Assembly: GCF_016888135.1 (NCBI RefSeq)
Contig: NZ_JACSWB010000077.1
Coordinates: forward strand, 1-36,615
Length of the DNA stretch: 36,615 nucleotides
DNA from: Leptolyngbya sp. CCY15150
GTDB lineage: Bacteria > Cyanobacteriota > Cyanobacteriia > RECH01
Direction: 5' to 3'
Part shown: piece by piece, positions 24,601-34,000 of the stretch
Position numbering within the stretch: position 1 is the first letter of the stretch
Layout of the letters: every line of letters begins with the position of its first letter
The notes under the pieces: model-generated
What the model saw: the letters and a program-made list of their open reading frames with translations, nothing else
The model's database searches: none
What the model was told of the DNA's origin: nothing
Made by a program: the position numbers and the translations under genes

Positions 24601-25333
24601 CGATGAGCTGCTATTTGAGGCGCTTCCCCAGGCCTGCGACCTAGCGCCCATCGTGGTTTCTGAGGCCGATGATGGCACCATCGCTCGCACCTTTCGGGAG
24701 CACTTGGTGGAAGCCCTGCGCGAGATCAATGGCGCTTACGATGCTCTATTGACCGAGTGCCAAGACCTGCTCTACAGCGCCTTTGGGGTACACAGCGATC
24801 GCACCCAACTGCGCCAAGACCTTCAGTTTCGCGCTAGCCGAGTGTTGGGCAACTGTGTCGAGGCCAGCCTTAACCGTTTCGCTAGGGCAGCGGCGGATGA
24901 GGCGGTGGGCGATCGCCAGTGGTTAGAAGCGATCGTCATGGTGATTGCCGATAAACCAGCAGAATCTTGGAAAGATGAGGATATGACTCGCTTCGAGCTA
25001 AACCTCAGCGACCTTTCCCGCCGATTTAAAAATCTAGAGGCGTTGCAGGCGACCGTGAAAGCCACCAGCAAAGGTGGGTTTGAAGCCCGGCGGCTGACGG
25101 TGACTCGCCCCGATGGTACCGAGGTCAACAAGATGGTCTGGGCCAGTGACGAGCACCAAGCCAAGGTAGACCCCTCCATCGACGATATCTTCAAACAGTT
25201 CCCCGACCCGCAACTGCAAGAGGCTTTACTAACTCGGTTAACCGAGCGCATGTTTGATGAGTCAAAGTCCTATCAGGAGCCTGCCGGCGATGGCCGTCGC
25301 CGCAGGACAAGACCGAGGCGTTCTAAGGGATAA
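21686..25333 (+). CDS. sspC: SspC-like large ATPase of the phosphorothioation system
   Basis: 1215 residues. Walker A is TGVYGTGKSAFAHFL (about 63-77) and Walker B is DIILVIDELGKSLE (about 194-207), an AAA-type P-loop module related in style to large BREX-type ATPases. The remainder is long and helical, ending in a basic tail (RRRRTRPRRSKG). The GTG start at 21686 matches the family start (LAEFLGVNRRYARSI). Position between sspB and sspD supports SspC. One odd stretch, residues about 784-803 (nt 24035-24094), has the sequence of a dispersed palindromic repeat and lies in a low-complexity Ser-rich linker after SSQSSSSSTGA. It is likely an in-frame insertion that the protein tolerates. Confidence 0.87.
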   Translation: MSSQRLAEFLGVNRRYARSINLERDFDASEAVEGYILTDRAVDALRRILASMFGRKRTTAWTLTGVYGTGKSAFAHFLTSLFGPVESPARQLALDIARHSLPLDSPEYEALQKKFPQQGLFRAVATAQREPLRHTLVRALTKATDDFWALGCEPEVVRKLTDWEGELAFNEASFGDRDILNLIKQLSKVVDTDIILVIDELGKSLEHATQNQGTADLYLLQQLAELSRKKDTRLYIFGLLHQSFADYGQRLAAVEKNEWAKIQGRFEDIPFTESSQQMLRLMGQAINRSQAETLTFPVRQLTQDWCAVLSEKANLTELSPKLIEATYPLHPLAAMVLPELCIRYAQNDRSLFTFLTSAEPHAFQGFLESAEIEEIPIPGVDGAGVKALPTLKLHHLYDYFVESLGAGMGSRPGLQRWLEIQTLVADAQHRGADTVVLLKTIGLLNLVTSTGLFRATRPLVKLALVDQPDTAALEHWEEQINVVTHQQGIVTYRRAVDELRLWEGSDFDVEAAIAQYIAKDTLPLADLLTETYPLKPMVAQRHSYRTGTLRYFERHYLASSSTLETLACTQADCDGVVAYWLSETTPSSVPAQTIDGKPLLVIAAANLPLLTIRAKEYRALCQIYSRESALQSDKVALREVRHRRLQLKQLLDDTLSQAFNFGTHHNACWVEGKPQGIGSVTDFNALLSAVCDRTYPKTPVLWNELINRRTLTSQGAKARRVLLEAMLEQPEIERLGLEGYGPEVAMYYSVLQQTGIHRQELDEWGFYPPRPSSQSSSSSTGATRTLPSGSPLPGGEELGMRATLGQSNLGPIWTAITKFCLGATAAPLSLGQLYQTLNAPPYGMKSGAIPVLLAAVLLHYSDEVSVYKEGTFIPVLGPEHFELLVKDPARFSVKHIEVTGVRSQVFRELEEILRGGVGKPHRQSKARNLTVLSVVKPLIQFVRKLPNFTLKTRRISGRSRAVLQTLLHTQEPDELLFEALPQACDLAPIVVSEADDGTIARTFREHLVEALREINGAYDALLTECQDLLYSAFGVHSDRTQLRQDLQFRASRVLGNCVEASLNRFARAAADEAVGDRQWLEAIVMVIADKPAESWKDEDMTRFELNLSDLSRRFKNLEALQATVKATSKGGFEARRLTVTRPDGTEVNKMVWASDEHQAKVDPSIDDIFKQFPDPQLQEALLTRLTERMFDESKSYQEPAGDGRRRRTRPRRSKG
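24035..24094 (+). repeat. Dispersed cyanobacterial palindromic repeat inside the sspC coding frame
   Basis: The DNA has the CTCCCC...CCCCTCTCCCTGGG...GAGGG style of repeat often found between cyanobacterial genes, with a TCTCCC/GGGAGA hairpin (24058-24072). It is read in frame as RTLPSGSPLPGGEELGMRAT. It is recognised by resemblance only. Confidence 0.5.
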
Positions 25334-25577
25334 GAACCATGCGGCCACTCAAGCGTCCTGTAAAGCAGATTGACCCACCCCGGCCCGAGACATGCTAGAC
25401 GAGGTGTTTAGCGCGCAACCCTGCATCGGGCGCGAAAACTGCATATCTACCAGATGAGATTAAAGGTAACCCTGTAGGGGCAAGTCTTCTGAAGCAATGC
25501 AACATTCTAGGCTATTGACTGATGATCAAACCCAGCCCCAGGGTACCCTAAAGCAAAGACACCTCCTAAGCAATCCC

Positions 25578-26370
25578 ATGCGCCCGATCGCAGATCTTCT
25601 CGATTTCCTCACCCACCAGATGTCGATGCAGGCGGCACGAGTAGCCAGTGGTGATACTGCACCTGCTGACGCGAGGGGGGCTGGCTACTCGTGCCGACCT
25701 AGCCCGCACCTTGGGTGGGTACGACGAGGTGGGAGCAGAGCATTGGGATCGGGTTTTGATGGACAATCCTAAGCGCTGGTTAGTTGGAAAGCATCAGGTC
25801 GTTATTTATGACAAAGACAACCAGACTTTTTTACTCCCCTTCGACCTGTCCGATGAGCAAGCCGTTGCCGAAGCCCAACGTATCTGCGAAACCGCCATTT
25901 TGACTTGGCTCCAGCGGCGCACAGCCGATGGCAGTCTGGATGATGCCGAAATTTTGCGCCATTACCGGGTGCTGGAACTGGCCAAGCATGGCGATCGCTA
26001 CCACCTGCCCAACCCCGATGGCGAAGCCCAAGATATTGCAATAGATGAGTTTGCCATGGCTGCTGCCACCACTTACCTACACCAATGCTACCCTACCGAA
26101 AAGGTTATTCAGCAGCCCTACACCACTCCAGGATTTGATATCCTAGTGGGTACAGCCCAAGCTCCGGTAATCTATGGCAAAGTAAAGGGAACACTAAAAC
26201 CAATGTCGTCGTTTACCCTATCAGAAGGTGAGCGGCAATTTGCGATAGACCATAGCAATCAATACCAGTTGATGATGGTCTATGCCATTGATCTTAACCA
26301 AGAAACATGTGAAATAAAAGTTCATCAAGGAGCGATAAAGCCAAGCTCATTTTTGTTGTCACTGCTATAA
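25578..26370 (+). pseudogene. DUF3883-type protein gene between sspC and sspD, frameshifted
   Basis: The ATG at 25578 opens MRPIADLLDFLTHQMSMQAA, a fitting N-terminus, but the rest of the protein (VVILHLLTRGGLATRADLARTLGGYD...) is in another frame, open from a GTG at 25648. One extra base near 25647 separates them. The C-terminal domain GFDILV...YGKVKGT...FTLSEGERQFAIDHSNQYQLMMVY has the layout of DUF3883, a restriction-endonuclease-fold domain seen in defence genes. The EVKGT signature expected there is KVKGT, so the catalytic acid seems lost. Lying between sspC and sspD, it may have been an accessory subunit. The downstream part alone could still be made from GTG 25648. Confidence 0.7.
25633..25696. 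repeat. 16-bp perfect inverted repeat at the frameshift
   Basis: CGGCACGAGTAGCCAG (25633-25648) is the exact complement of 25681-25696, with a 32-bp loop. The left arm coincides with the point where the reading frame shifts. The repeat is inside coding sequence, so it is unlikely to be a terminator. Confidence 0.8.
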
Positions 26371-26463
26371 TGGCAAAAAGCCTATTTGCCGAACTCCTAA
26401 AAATATTGATTGTACAGACACTTTTTCTCCCCCTCCAGCAGCAAGCTCACTCACAATAGATAA

Positions 26464-27261
26464 ATGACTAAACCCGTTCGCCATATCATGGGGCTCTCCG
26501 GCGGTAAAGACAGTACAGCGCTGGCGGTACTGCTGCACAAAGAGATTCCAGAAATGGAATATTTCTTTTGTGACACTGGAAAAGAACTTCAAGAAACCTA
26601 TGACTATCTAGAAAAAATCAAAGCTCGACTAGGAATTAAAATCAAGTATCTTAGTCCTGAAAAAGGCTTTGATCATTGGCTAGAGGTTTACGATGGATAT
26701 CTTCCATCACCCAGAAGCCGCTGGTGTACTAAGCAGCTAAAGATTATTCCTTTGGAAAAATTCATAGGCGATGACGAAGCTGTTAGTTACGTAGGCATTA
26801 GGGCTGATGAGAATAGGGATGGTTATGTTTCAACAAAGCCAAATCTTAAACCAGTCTACCCTTTCAAAGAACGAGGCATGCTTAAAGCCGACATAATTCG
26901 ATTGCTAGAAGACCATGGACTAGGATTACCCGACTACTATCAGTGGAGAAGTCGCTCTGGTTGTTTTTTCTGCTTCTTTCAGCGCAAATATGAGTGGGTC
27001 ATGCTTCATGAGAAGCACCCTGATCTTTTCGCTGAAGCTGTTCGTTATGAGCAAGAGCATAAGGATGGCAGAAAATATACTTGGACTGATGGGGAAACAT
27101 TGTTAGAGCTATTAGAGCGAAAGCAAGAAATCCTTGAAAGTCATGAGAGGTCAATTCAAAGAGAAACTCAAAAAGCTCCCAATAAACCTCTGTCAGAAGT
27201 ATTGTCAGGAGTCCTTGATGAAGAAGATGATACGCTTCCTTGCCTGATGTGCCATCTATGA
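26464..27261 (+). CDS. sspD: SspD-like PP-loop (PAPS reductase family) sulfurtransferase
   Basis: 265 residues. The PP-loop SGGKDSTALAVLL (about 12-24) binds ATP and activates the DNA backbone phosphate for sulfur insertion. RWCTKQLKIIPLEKF (about 89-103) and SGCFFCFFQRKYEW (about 165-178) supply cysteines of the family, with C-x-x-C as a possible cluster or sulfur-relay site. The length is close to SspD and shorter than DndC. The ATG at 26464 directly precedes the PP-loop. It lies 93 bp after the broken DUF3883 gene and 367 bp before sspF. A cysteine desulfurase (SspA) is not in the window, so sulfur must come from a desulfurase encoded elsewhere, as proposed for other sspBCD cassettes. Confidence 0.9.
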   Translation: MTKPVRHIMGLSGGKDSTALAVLLHKEIPEMEYFFCDTGKELQETYDYLEKIKARLGIKIKYLSPEKGFDHWLEVYDGYLPSPRSRWCTKQLKIIPLEKFIGDDEAVSYVGIRADENRDGYVSTKPNLKPVYPFKERGMLKADIIRLLEDHGLGLPDYYQWRSRSGCFFCFFQRKYEWVMLHEKHPDLFAEAVRYEQEHKDGRKYTWTDGETLLELLERKQEILESHERSIQRETQKAPNKPLSEVLSGVLDEEDDTLPCLMCHL

Positions 27262-27628
27262 CTTTTTAGGGAAATCTACTAAAAGGAATTGTAGAACTCC
27301 GAGTGCTGTTAAATAAAGCTCCCTATGCCTAAGCTGTAGCCCAGTTTCTATACAACTTTCCCTCTCAAGAAGGATGACGTCTTCAAAATCCTGAATACTA
27401 CTACACTACGGCGGAGACTTTCGACTATTGTCGAGCTCACCTGCAGCAAGCCAGAGGCTTGCGCGACTGTTGATTAGACGGTGAACACATTTACGTCGCG
27501 AAGTACTAGTGAGACTCAAGGTTCACATGGCTCTTTCAATATTTGCCTAATGTTTCTATAAAAAATAACTATTCTTAAACTGCTATAAATGCAATTTCGT
27601 CCCTCAAGCCCAATCAACTATGTAATTT
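27262..27628. other. Intergenic region between sspD and sspF
   Basis: 367 bp without a convincing gene. It has a compact hairpin GCAAGCC-AGA-GGCTTGC (27446-27462) with no T-run, and an A/T-rich zone (about 27540-27600) with two TATAAA hexamers that could be a promoter for sspFGH. A conceptual reading around 27340-27470 has coding-like stretches broken by stops, possibly a degraded gene. Confidence 0.4.
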
Positions 27629-29467
27629 ATGCCATCTCAATCACCTTCTTGCTCTACATCTAATTGGATTAGTTTTTTGCGTCAGTACGGACCAATTCCC
27701 CGTAATGACAATATGTATGACGAGGTGATTCAGCGTACTTTACGACGCAAGAAGCTTCAAGCGATCGCCTTTGAAACTGAGTATCTAGGCGAATTACTTG
27801 ATAACTTCCGCTCAGCTTCGCCCAAGTCGGTCATTTTAACTGGCACGGCTGGAGATGGTAAAACTTACTACTGTCGGCAGATTTGGGAAGAGTTTGGCGG
27901 CTCTGTTGATGATTGGCAAAAGGATAGTAAGATTCAACGGTTGATGTTGGGCGATCAGCAGCTAGTTGTCATCAAGGATTTGAGCGAACTAACTCTAGAA
28001 GAGAAGCAATCGCTTTTACCACAAATAGCAACTGCCATCTTAGGCAAGGACACTTCCAAAGTCTATTTAATTGCGGCAAACGATGGGCAGTTAGTAGAAG
28101 CATGGACAGAAGCAGCGCAGATTGAAGAACTTGAGCCAGTACGAAAGACGATCGAAGATCTTTTAGTGGGAGACTTGCGTGAGTTAGATGGCTTCCAAGT
28201 CAAACTTTATAACCTAAGCCGTCAAAGTGCTGCTGTCTTATTTCCACGGATTCTGAAAGCTATTCTGGAACATCCGGGCTGGGGCGATTGTAATCAATGT
28301 GCTTATCAGAACCAAGGATGTCCAATTTGGCAGAACAAACAGCGTCTAGAAGGAACTGATGCGGATCGAACCACACGAGAACGCTTGACGGATCTCCTCG
28401 AACTGTGCGAGCTAAATCAGATGCATCTTCCAGTGCGTCAATTACTTCTACTGATTGCCAATGCCTTACTAGGTCATCCAGACGCAAGAGATAAGTTACT
28501 CAATTGTCGGAAGGTTTCTGAGATTATTGCTGCTGAAACTACATCGCTTGCCAGCCTCTACCGTAATATCTTCGGCGAGAACTTGCCTGAGCGGCGGCGT
28601 GAGTCAACTGAGGTCTTCAAAGTTCTACGTGGCTTTGGTATTGGTGCGGAAACTAGTAATCAAATTGACAATATTCTGATTTTTGGAGCAGACGATCCAG
28701 AGTTACAGCCGCTTTACACGGATTTAGTTCTATCTGACCCATTCTACGGAGCCGACTTAAAATATCAGGCTCAGCAGCGTTCTTACTTAGAAGGTGATGC
28801 TGCAAAGGGACGTGAAGAATTTCTTAATGTTCTTCAAGCCCAACGGCAGCGTTTATTTTTTACTATTCTCAGCGATCACACCACAGACATGAAGCTTTGG
28901 GATCTCACGATCTTTCAGTATGCTGGAGAATATTTGAACGGTCTTTTCAAAGTTTTACAGGAAGGCGAAAAAATCCCTAAGTCGATTACTTCGCGTCTTA
29001 TCAGGGGATTAAATCGTATCTTCACAGGGCTGTTGGTCAACAATCAAGACGAACTACTCTTAGCAACTTCTGGTAGCTACTCCCAAGCACGAATTAGCAG
29101 GGTTTATGAAGAGTCTATCTCCGTTGCTCGAAAACGGGGTGAAAGTGTGTCAGTAGAGTTGGATAAAAGCCGCAAGAAGCCAATCTTAGTTGTTAACCTT
29201 GCTTCAGAGGTTGAGCCAATTCGTTTCAACCTAACCTTAACCCGGTATGAGTATCTGAGCAGAGTTGCCGAAGGTGCTCTTCCAAGTAGCTTTTCGCAGG
29301 AGTGCTATGAAGATGTACTCGCCTTTAAAACTCAAGTATTCAGGCAGCTTTCAGTCCGACAGACTTTGGAGAGAGAAGACGATGGAGAAGAGGCAATGAA
29401 TATTCGATTGCTGGAAGTGAATAGTGGTGGTATTGCAAGTGAACGAACACTTGAGGTTTACTTCTAA
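27629..29467 (+). CDS. sspF: SspF/DptF-like restriction ATPase
   Basis: 612 residues. The P-loop VILTGTAGDGKTYYC lies at about residues 68-82, and LVVIKDLSELTLEE follows as in DptF-type proteins of phosphorothioation-dependent restriction. A cysteine group CNQCAYQNQGC (about 220-230) may bind zinc. This is the first of three genes joined by TAATG and ATGA overlaps with sspG and sspH. Together they form the restriction half of the locus, acting on DNA that lacks phosphorothioate. Between the Ssp and Dnd naming I prefer Ssp because the modification genes here are sspBCD. The ATG at 27629 is used; an internal ATG at 27710 is a weaker alternative. Confidence 0.82.
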   Translation: MPSQSPSCSTSNWISFLRQYGPIPRNDNMYDEVIQRTLRRKKLQAIAFETEYLGELLDNFRSASPKSVILTGTAGDGKTYYCRQIWEEFGGSVDDWQKDSKIQRLMLGDQQLVVIKDLSELTLEEKQSLLPQIATAILGKDTSKVYLIAANDGQLVEAWTEAAQIEELEPVRKTIEDLLVGDLRELDGFQVKLYNLSRQSAAVLFPRILKAILEHPGWGDCNQCAYQNQGCPIWQNKQRLEGTDADRTTRERLTDLLELCELNQMHLPVRQLLLLIANALLGHPDARDKLLNCRKVSEIIAAETTSLASLYRNIFGENLPERRRESTEVFKVLRGFGIGAETSNQIDNILIFGADDPELQPLYTDLVLSDPFYGADLKYQAQQRSYLEGDAAKGREEFLNVLQAQRQRLFFTILSDHTTDMKLWDLTIFQYAGEYLNGLFKVLQEGEKIPKSITSRLIRGLNRIFTGLLVNNQDELLLATSGSYSQARISRVYEESISVARKRGESVSVELDKSRKKPILVVNLASEVEPIRFNLTLTRYEYLSRVAEGALPSSFSQECYEDVLAFKTQVFRQLSVRQTLEREDDGEEAMNIRLLEVNSGGIASERTLEVYF

Positions 29468-31035
29468 TGCTTGAAATCCTCCCACGGCCCCAATATATCG
29501 AGCAGTCTCAACTCAATATGTGGGTTGACGAATCTATCTGGGGTCATCGGCTATACGATGAGCAAACCCCGTGGCTTTGCATTTTGGAAATGCTTTGCAT
29601 TACACAGTCAGAAGCAAGCAACGGACGGGCTTTTGTAGAGAGCAAGTTGAATGACCTAAGGTACGAAATTTACCCACGCCTTTATCTTCGCAATATCTTG
29701 TTCAACAATCCCCATATTGAGGCTGTCGCTACAGAAGGATTAGATGACAACGAGCGATGGCAGACTTGGATAAATGCTATTGCTAATAACGTAGGTGGGT
29801 TGGCTTCGCCTGACTTTAGCTATCTAAAATCCCGATTTGAATCCTTTAAAGACTTTGCAGAAATTGTCAAATTCCTACAATCAAGTGCCATTGAGGGTGA
29901 CAGCAACAAACGATGGAGTTCTAAGTTCGTTTTTCCATACGGCCCTGACTGTCTCTACGAAGACCTAAGGGTAACTGGGGAGAAAGTGACAAACGACCGT
30001 CGCTTCTTTGGGAGAACAGGCGAGCTTCTATATCTCATGCTCTGCCGAAGCGGTCGGGGTGAGGAAATTCTCTCCCGTTTAGAGAGTACCGGGATAATCA
30101 CCCAGAATTACTCGGTTGAGTATCGAGGCTCCAAGTGGAATCAGCTAGTCCTTGCCCTCCAATCTCCTTCGGAACGGAGCGTGCCTAGAACCAGTGGCAG
30201 CCCACCCTATCTTCCCTATGAGAAGTTGCTTGAGTATGGAAAACTAGCTGACGACTGGCTCAGTATCTTACGCTGTGACCTGCCCGACTACGATTCCCTA
30301 CCTCACATTGTTACTATTACCGGGCTGCACCTGATTATCTACTTGTTAAGCCGTGCCAAGGCAACATTAGGCGAGGCTACCCCAACACAGTTTGTTTTGG
30401 AAATTGTCGCGCCTAAAAAGACAACAGTGCGTGAGTTGGCATCAGATGAATTTCAGAAGAACAATAATCTGCCTCAACGGGCGGTTGAGTACACCGTTCG
30501 TAGCATCGCGGATTCACCAGAATGGCAGGCGTGTCTTGACTCCTATACTCCGGGTGAGGACGCAATCGATTTGCTAGAAGAGCGTTTTGCCTGGTCTGCC
30601 AAAGAGGAATCAGACGGTTCAGGTTCGCCAGAAGATCTTCTAAACTCTTTACGAGAAAGGGCAGTCAAACGACATCAGCAACACCTCGGCAAGTTTCATG
30701 GAACCTGGTCGCGCGAAATCGGTTTGTCGTCTAGTCGGGGTAGCCGTCGCACTCGCTATGCACCTACGGATTCCTTGTTGAGGACATTAGTATTCGCCTC
30801 TGTGCCGACTCGTATGGAGTTTCAGGAGTTTTTGTCGCAACTGCACCAAAAATATGGTTTTGTTATTGGTGATCGCCAAGCCACTGACTTGATCAACTCC
30901 GGTGATGCTGACCGCGAAGACTTTGTAGCCAATGCCGAACGGCTTGAACGTCGCCTTGCCAGTATTGGCTTGCTCAAACGCCTTTCCGATGCTTGTGCCT
31001 ATGTTCAAAATCCCTTTGCCTCAGAGGTGAGATGA
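29467..31035 (+). CDS. sspG: SspG/DptG-like restriction component
   Basis: 522 residues, recognised mainly by position between the DptF-like ATPase and the DptH-like large protein, with overlapping starts and stops on both sides (TAATG at 29465-29469 and ATGA at 31032-31035). It has no clear catalytic motif. The N-terminus (ILPRPQYIEQSQLNMWVDESIWGHRLYDEQTPWLCILEML) is aromatic-rich, and the C-terminal part is charged and helical. The protein probably bridges or regulates the two ATPases. DptG of Dnd loci is of similar size. The functional name is inferred from gene order. Confidence 0.75.
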   Translation: MLEILPRPQYIEQSQLNMWVDESIWGHRLYDEQTPWLCILEMLCITQSEASNGRAFVESKLNDLRYEIYPRLYLRNILFNNPHIEAVATEGLDDNERWQTWINAIANNVGGLASPDFSYLKSRFESFKDFAEIVKFLQSSAIEGDSNKRWSSKFVFPYGPDCLYEDLRVTGEKVTNDRRFFGRTGELLYLMLCRSGRGEEILSRLESTGIITQNYSVEYRGSKWNQLVLALQSPSERSVPRTSGSPPYLPYEKLLEYGKLADDWLSILRCDLPDYDSLPHIVTITGLHLIIYLLSRAKATLGEATPTQFVLEIVAPKKTTVRELASDEFQKNNNLPQRAVEYTVRSIADSPEWQACLDSYTPGEDAIDLLEERFAWSAKEESDGSGSPEDLLNSLRERAVKRHQQHLGKFHGTWSREIGLSSSRGSRRTRYAPTDSLLRTLVFASVPTRMEFQEFLSQLHQKYGFVIGDRQATDLINSGDADREDFVANAERLERRLASIGLLKRLSDACAYVQNPFASEVR

Positions 31036-34000
31036 TGCAGACTATTGAACTGATTGGTCAAGTTGCGGCTGACTTCCTAAAACGCTCAATTCAAACCGAC
31101 GAGGCCAACGAGGGAGTTGCACGGTTTCTGCTGAATCGTCTTACCGCCCAGCAGGTTGCCGCCGTATGCCAAACTATTCTCAATGACTCCGAACTCGCCC
31201 CGATCATCAAGATTCAAGTTCCACGAGATCTCGTAGGCAGCTTCAGCTTACCTGCCGAAATTTTGTCCGATGAGCGTACAGTCCACCTGCGTCACTCAGA
31301 TTGCGATCGCCCTGCACTACTGCTGGCTAATATCAGCGACGACCAGGCTCAATCTCTGAATGACATTACCTCAGTTGGTGCTCAAGAACTTAAGGGACAG
31401 ATTGAGTGCTGGATTAGCTTAGCTGCAAAAGAGTTGGCACTTCCTATTGAGCAGATTGAATACTGGCGCAAAGCCCTCAATGGACTTCAGAAGGTTGGCA
31501 CACTTAGCCTAGAGCATTTTGCGGACTACATTGTTCAAACGAGATCGCGCATCCTTCAAGAAAGCCTTCCAGTTGTAGATGCACTTGGGTGGGCACTTCC
31601 CGCTTTGCGTCTCCCCCGCGATTCTGGTTACTTTCGTGCTATTCCTGAAACCCAATTAGGACAAACTCAACGCTGGGAAAAGCTATTTCAGCAAGCCTTT
31701 TCTAAACGTGCGTGCTTATTGCTGAAGCAAACACCCAACCGCAAACCAATTGACGATCAAGACCTTCAGACTGCTTTTGACAAGGTAAAGGATGGCATTC
31801 CTGCGGTTGCTTATCCTGCTATCCAAACATTCATAGCCAGTTCCGCAGGTTGGACTTCTGAAGCTGAAGCCCTCTCAAAGTTTGAGTGGGAATCGGATAA
31901 CATCAATACGTTGTTTTCTGGGCTACAAGCGCAAAAAACAGACATTGCCTCTCTCACCCTAGATTTCTTTAATGATGAGTATCCCGATACCATAACGGAA
32001 TCAGAAGCTCAATACATTAATGCTTTGAAAAAGCGTAATAAGCGTGAGGCACTAGACGAGGATCGGGAATTTTATGACGCGCATCGTCATGAGCTTGAGG
32101 GCGATCGCAAACTTAAAGCGAAGTGGGATAAATTTGTCTATGGACAACCTATTGAATGCACAGATTTTCTAATTGGTTTGCTACAAGCTTTTGAGCGACT
32201 TTTTGACCAAGCAGAAACTGTTGCTGGTGTTAAATCACTTAAAATTGAAACTCAAAAAAGTAGTAGAAAAAGTAAATGGTTGGAACTCAATGCTAACGTG
32301 GGTCAGTATTTTTGCACTCGCTACCGAGGTATTGAGCAACTGACTGCCCCTCATATTGATTGGGAAACCCACTGGCTGTTCAAATACGATACGTTACTGA
32401 AAGAGACTCAGGAAAAGCAAAAAGCAAAGTACCGTGAGAATACCTCCGTAGCAAAAACTGCAACAGAAATCAAATTCTACGTCGAGATGCGGGATAATGC
32501 TCAGGCTCTCATTGCTAAGACTCAACTGATCTGGCGTTGTCATCCAAATTCAATTGGGATGGAATTGGGCAATGATCTAGGACGGCTACTTAAAAACTCA
32601 CCTTTCCAACTTTCTCAGGTATCGAGAGAGCTAGTTAGTAAGAAGGGACGGTTGCAGGGAATTGCTCTGTTAGATGTTGGTACCCTAATGGCAGCATATC
32701 GCCAAAATCGGGGTTCTTTAGTCAGTAAGTATGATCGCAAGAGCGATCTGGACGAAACCCTTCCTAAAAAACTCGAACAAGCCGTCGCAGATGGTCGCCT
32801 TTCCAAGGATGCGGCTGAAACAATCACCGTCGCCTGGAACACTTTTGCGGAGCGATATAGAGCAGCGATCGTCAGTTTCAACGATGAAGGGCAAGGTATT
32901 GCCAGTCCAGACCTGTTGCACCAGTGTGAAGCCTATGGGAATTTGCTCCAGACTGTTCTAAATCATGCCAAAGGCGACCTCAATCGCATTGACATCTATC
33001 AACCCATCTTGCGCTTGGGCTGCATCCGAGTTGAACGCGGTAACCCTGCTGCTATCATCGCCCCCTGGCATCCGATGCGATTAGCTTCCCTAGCAGTCAA
33101 AGCCCGCCAATTGTCAGGGCTCCTTCGGTATATCATCTCCACACCAGAGGTTAACTTTGGTGATTCCCGTCTATTTTTCGCCGATTTACGTAATGAAATT
33201 GAGCATCCTTACTATCCTGAAGTTTGTGTTGGTTACCAGGGGCAGCAGCCCGAATTGCTGTCTGTATCTGACACGGTCAACGATTACAGCCTAATGGAGC
33301 GCCCTACACAGGACGAGAGAGATCGCACTACCAACGAAAATCCGGCTGAAGCAGCTGATCGTCTGCTAGGAATTATCCGTCGCTACGTGGAACTTCTTCC
33401 TCATGAGAAAACGAATCTGAGCGTAGTTCTGTACCAAACCGATTCAATTAAACTGCCTCAAGCAATCGTTAACAAACTGAGTGAGGAACTACAAGATGGT
33501 CGGGAAGAAGTTCGTTGCCAGGTTGTTCTGCGCCATCGGAATAGGCAAAAACTTACTCAACTCTACGAGCAGATGTTAGAAAGCTCTGCTGCTGATCCCG
33601 ATGCTTTCATTGCCAGTGAGGTTTCCCAGGACTTTATGGCAAGACTGAGAATCTCAGTCATGTCTAACGATGTTCCTTCCACAACTCCTGCAGAAGGCAA
33701 ATTTGCCGACATTGTGTTTCTACAAGATGCAATCTCACGGCAGGCGAAAGTGGTTTGGCAACCATCACCATTTGACAGTAGCACAGCCGAGATGTTGATC
33801 CATTCTCCTGCTCGTTGGGCACGTAAGCGTCCGTCTGCTAAAGATGAGCTTAAATCTACCGTTTATCTCACCTGTCCGAAGCAGACTGTGGTTGGGCAAG
33901 CCTACCTCGACATGGTGTATAGCATTGCTCAAGGTGAAGACTGTTCTCCTGACCAACACTTCTTACCTGCCCGTCAAATTTCCTTTCAGGATGAAACGAC

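Noticed and set aside
21686-25333. A BREX system, from the large ATPase
   Set aside because: No pglX, pglZ, brxA or brxL is present; DUF4007 and PP-loop neighbours fit Ssp instead.
27262-27628. A transposase or small gene between sspD and sspF
   Set aside because: Stretches that look coding are broken by stops in every frame, and no family motif was recognised.
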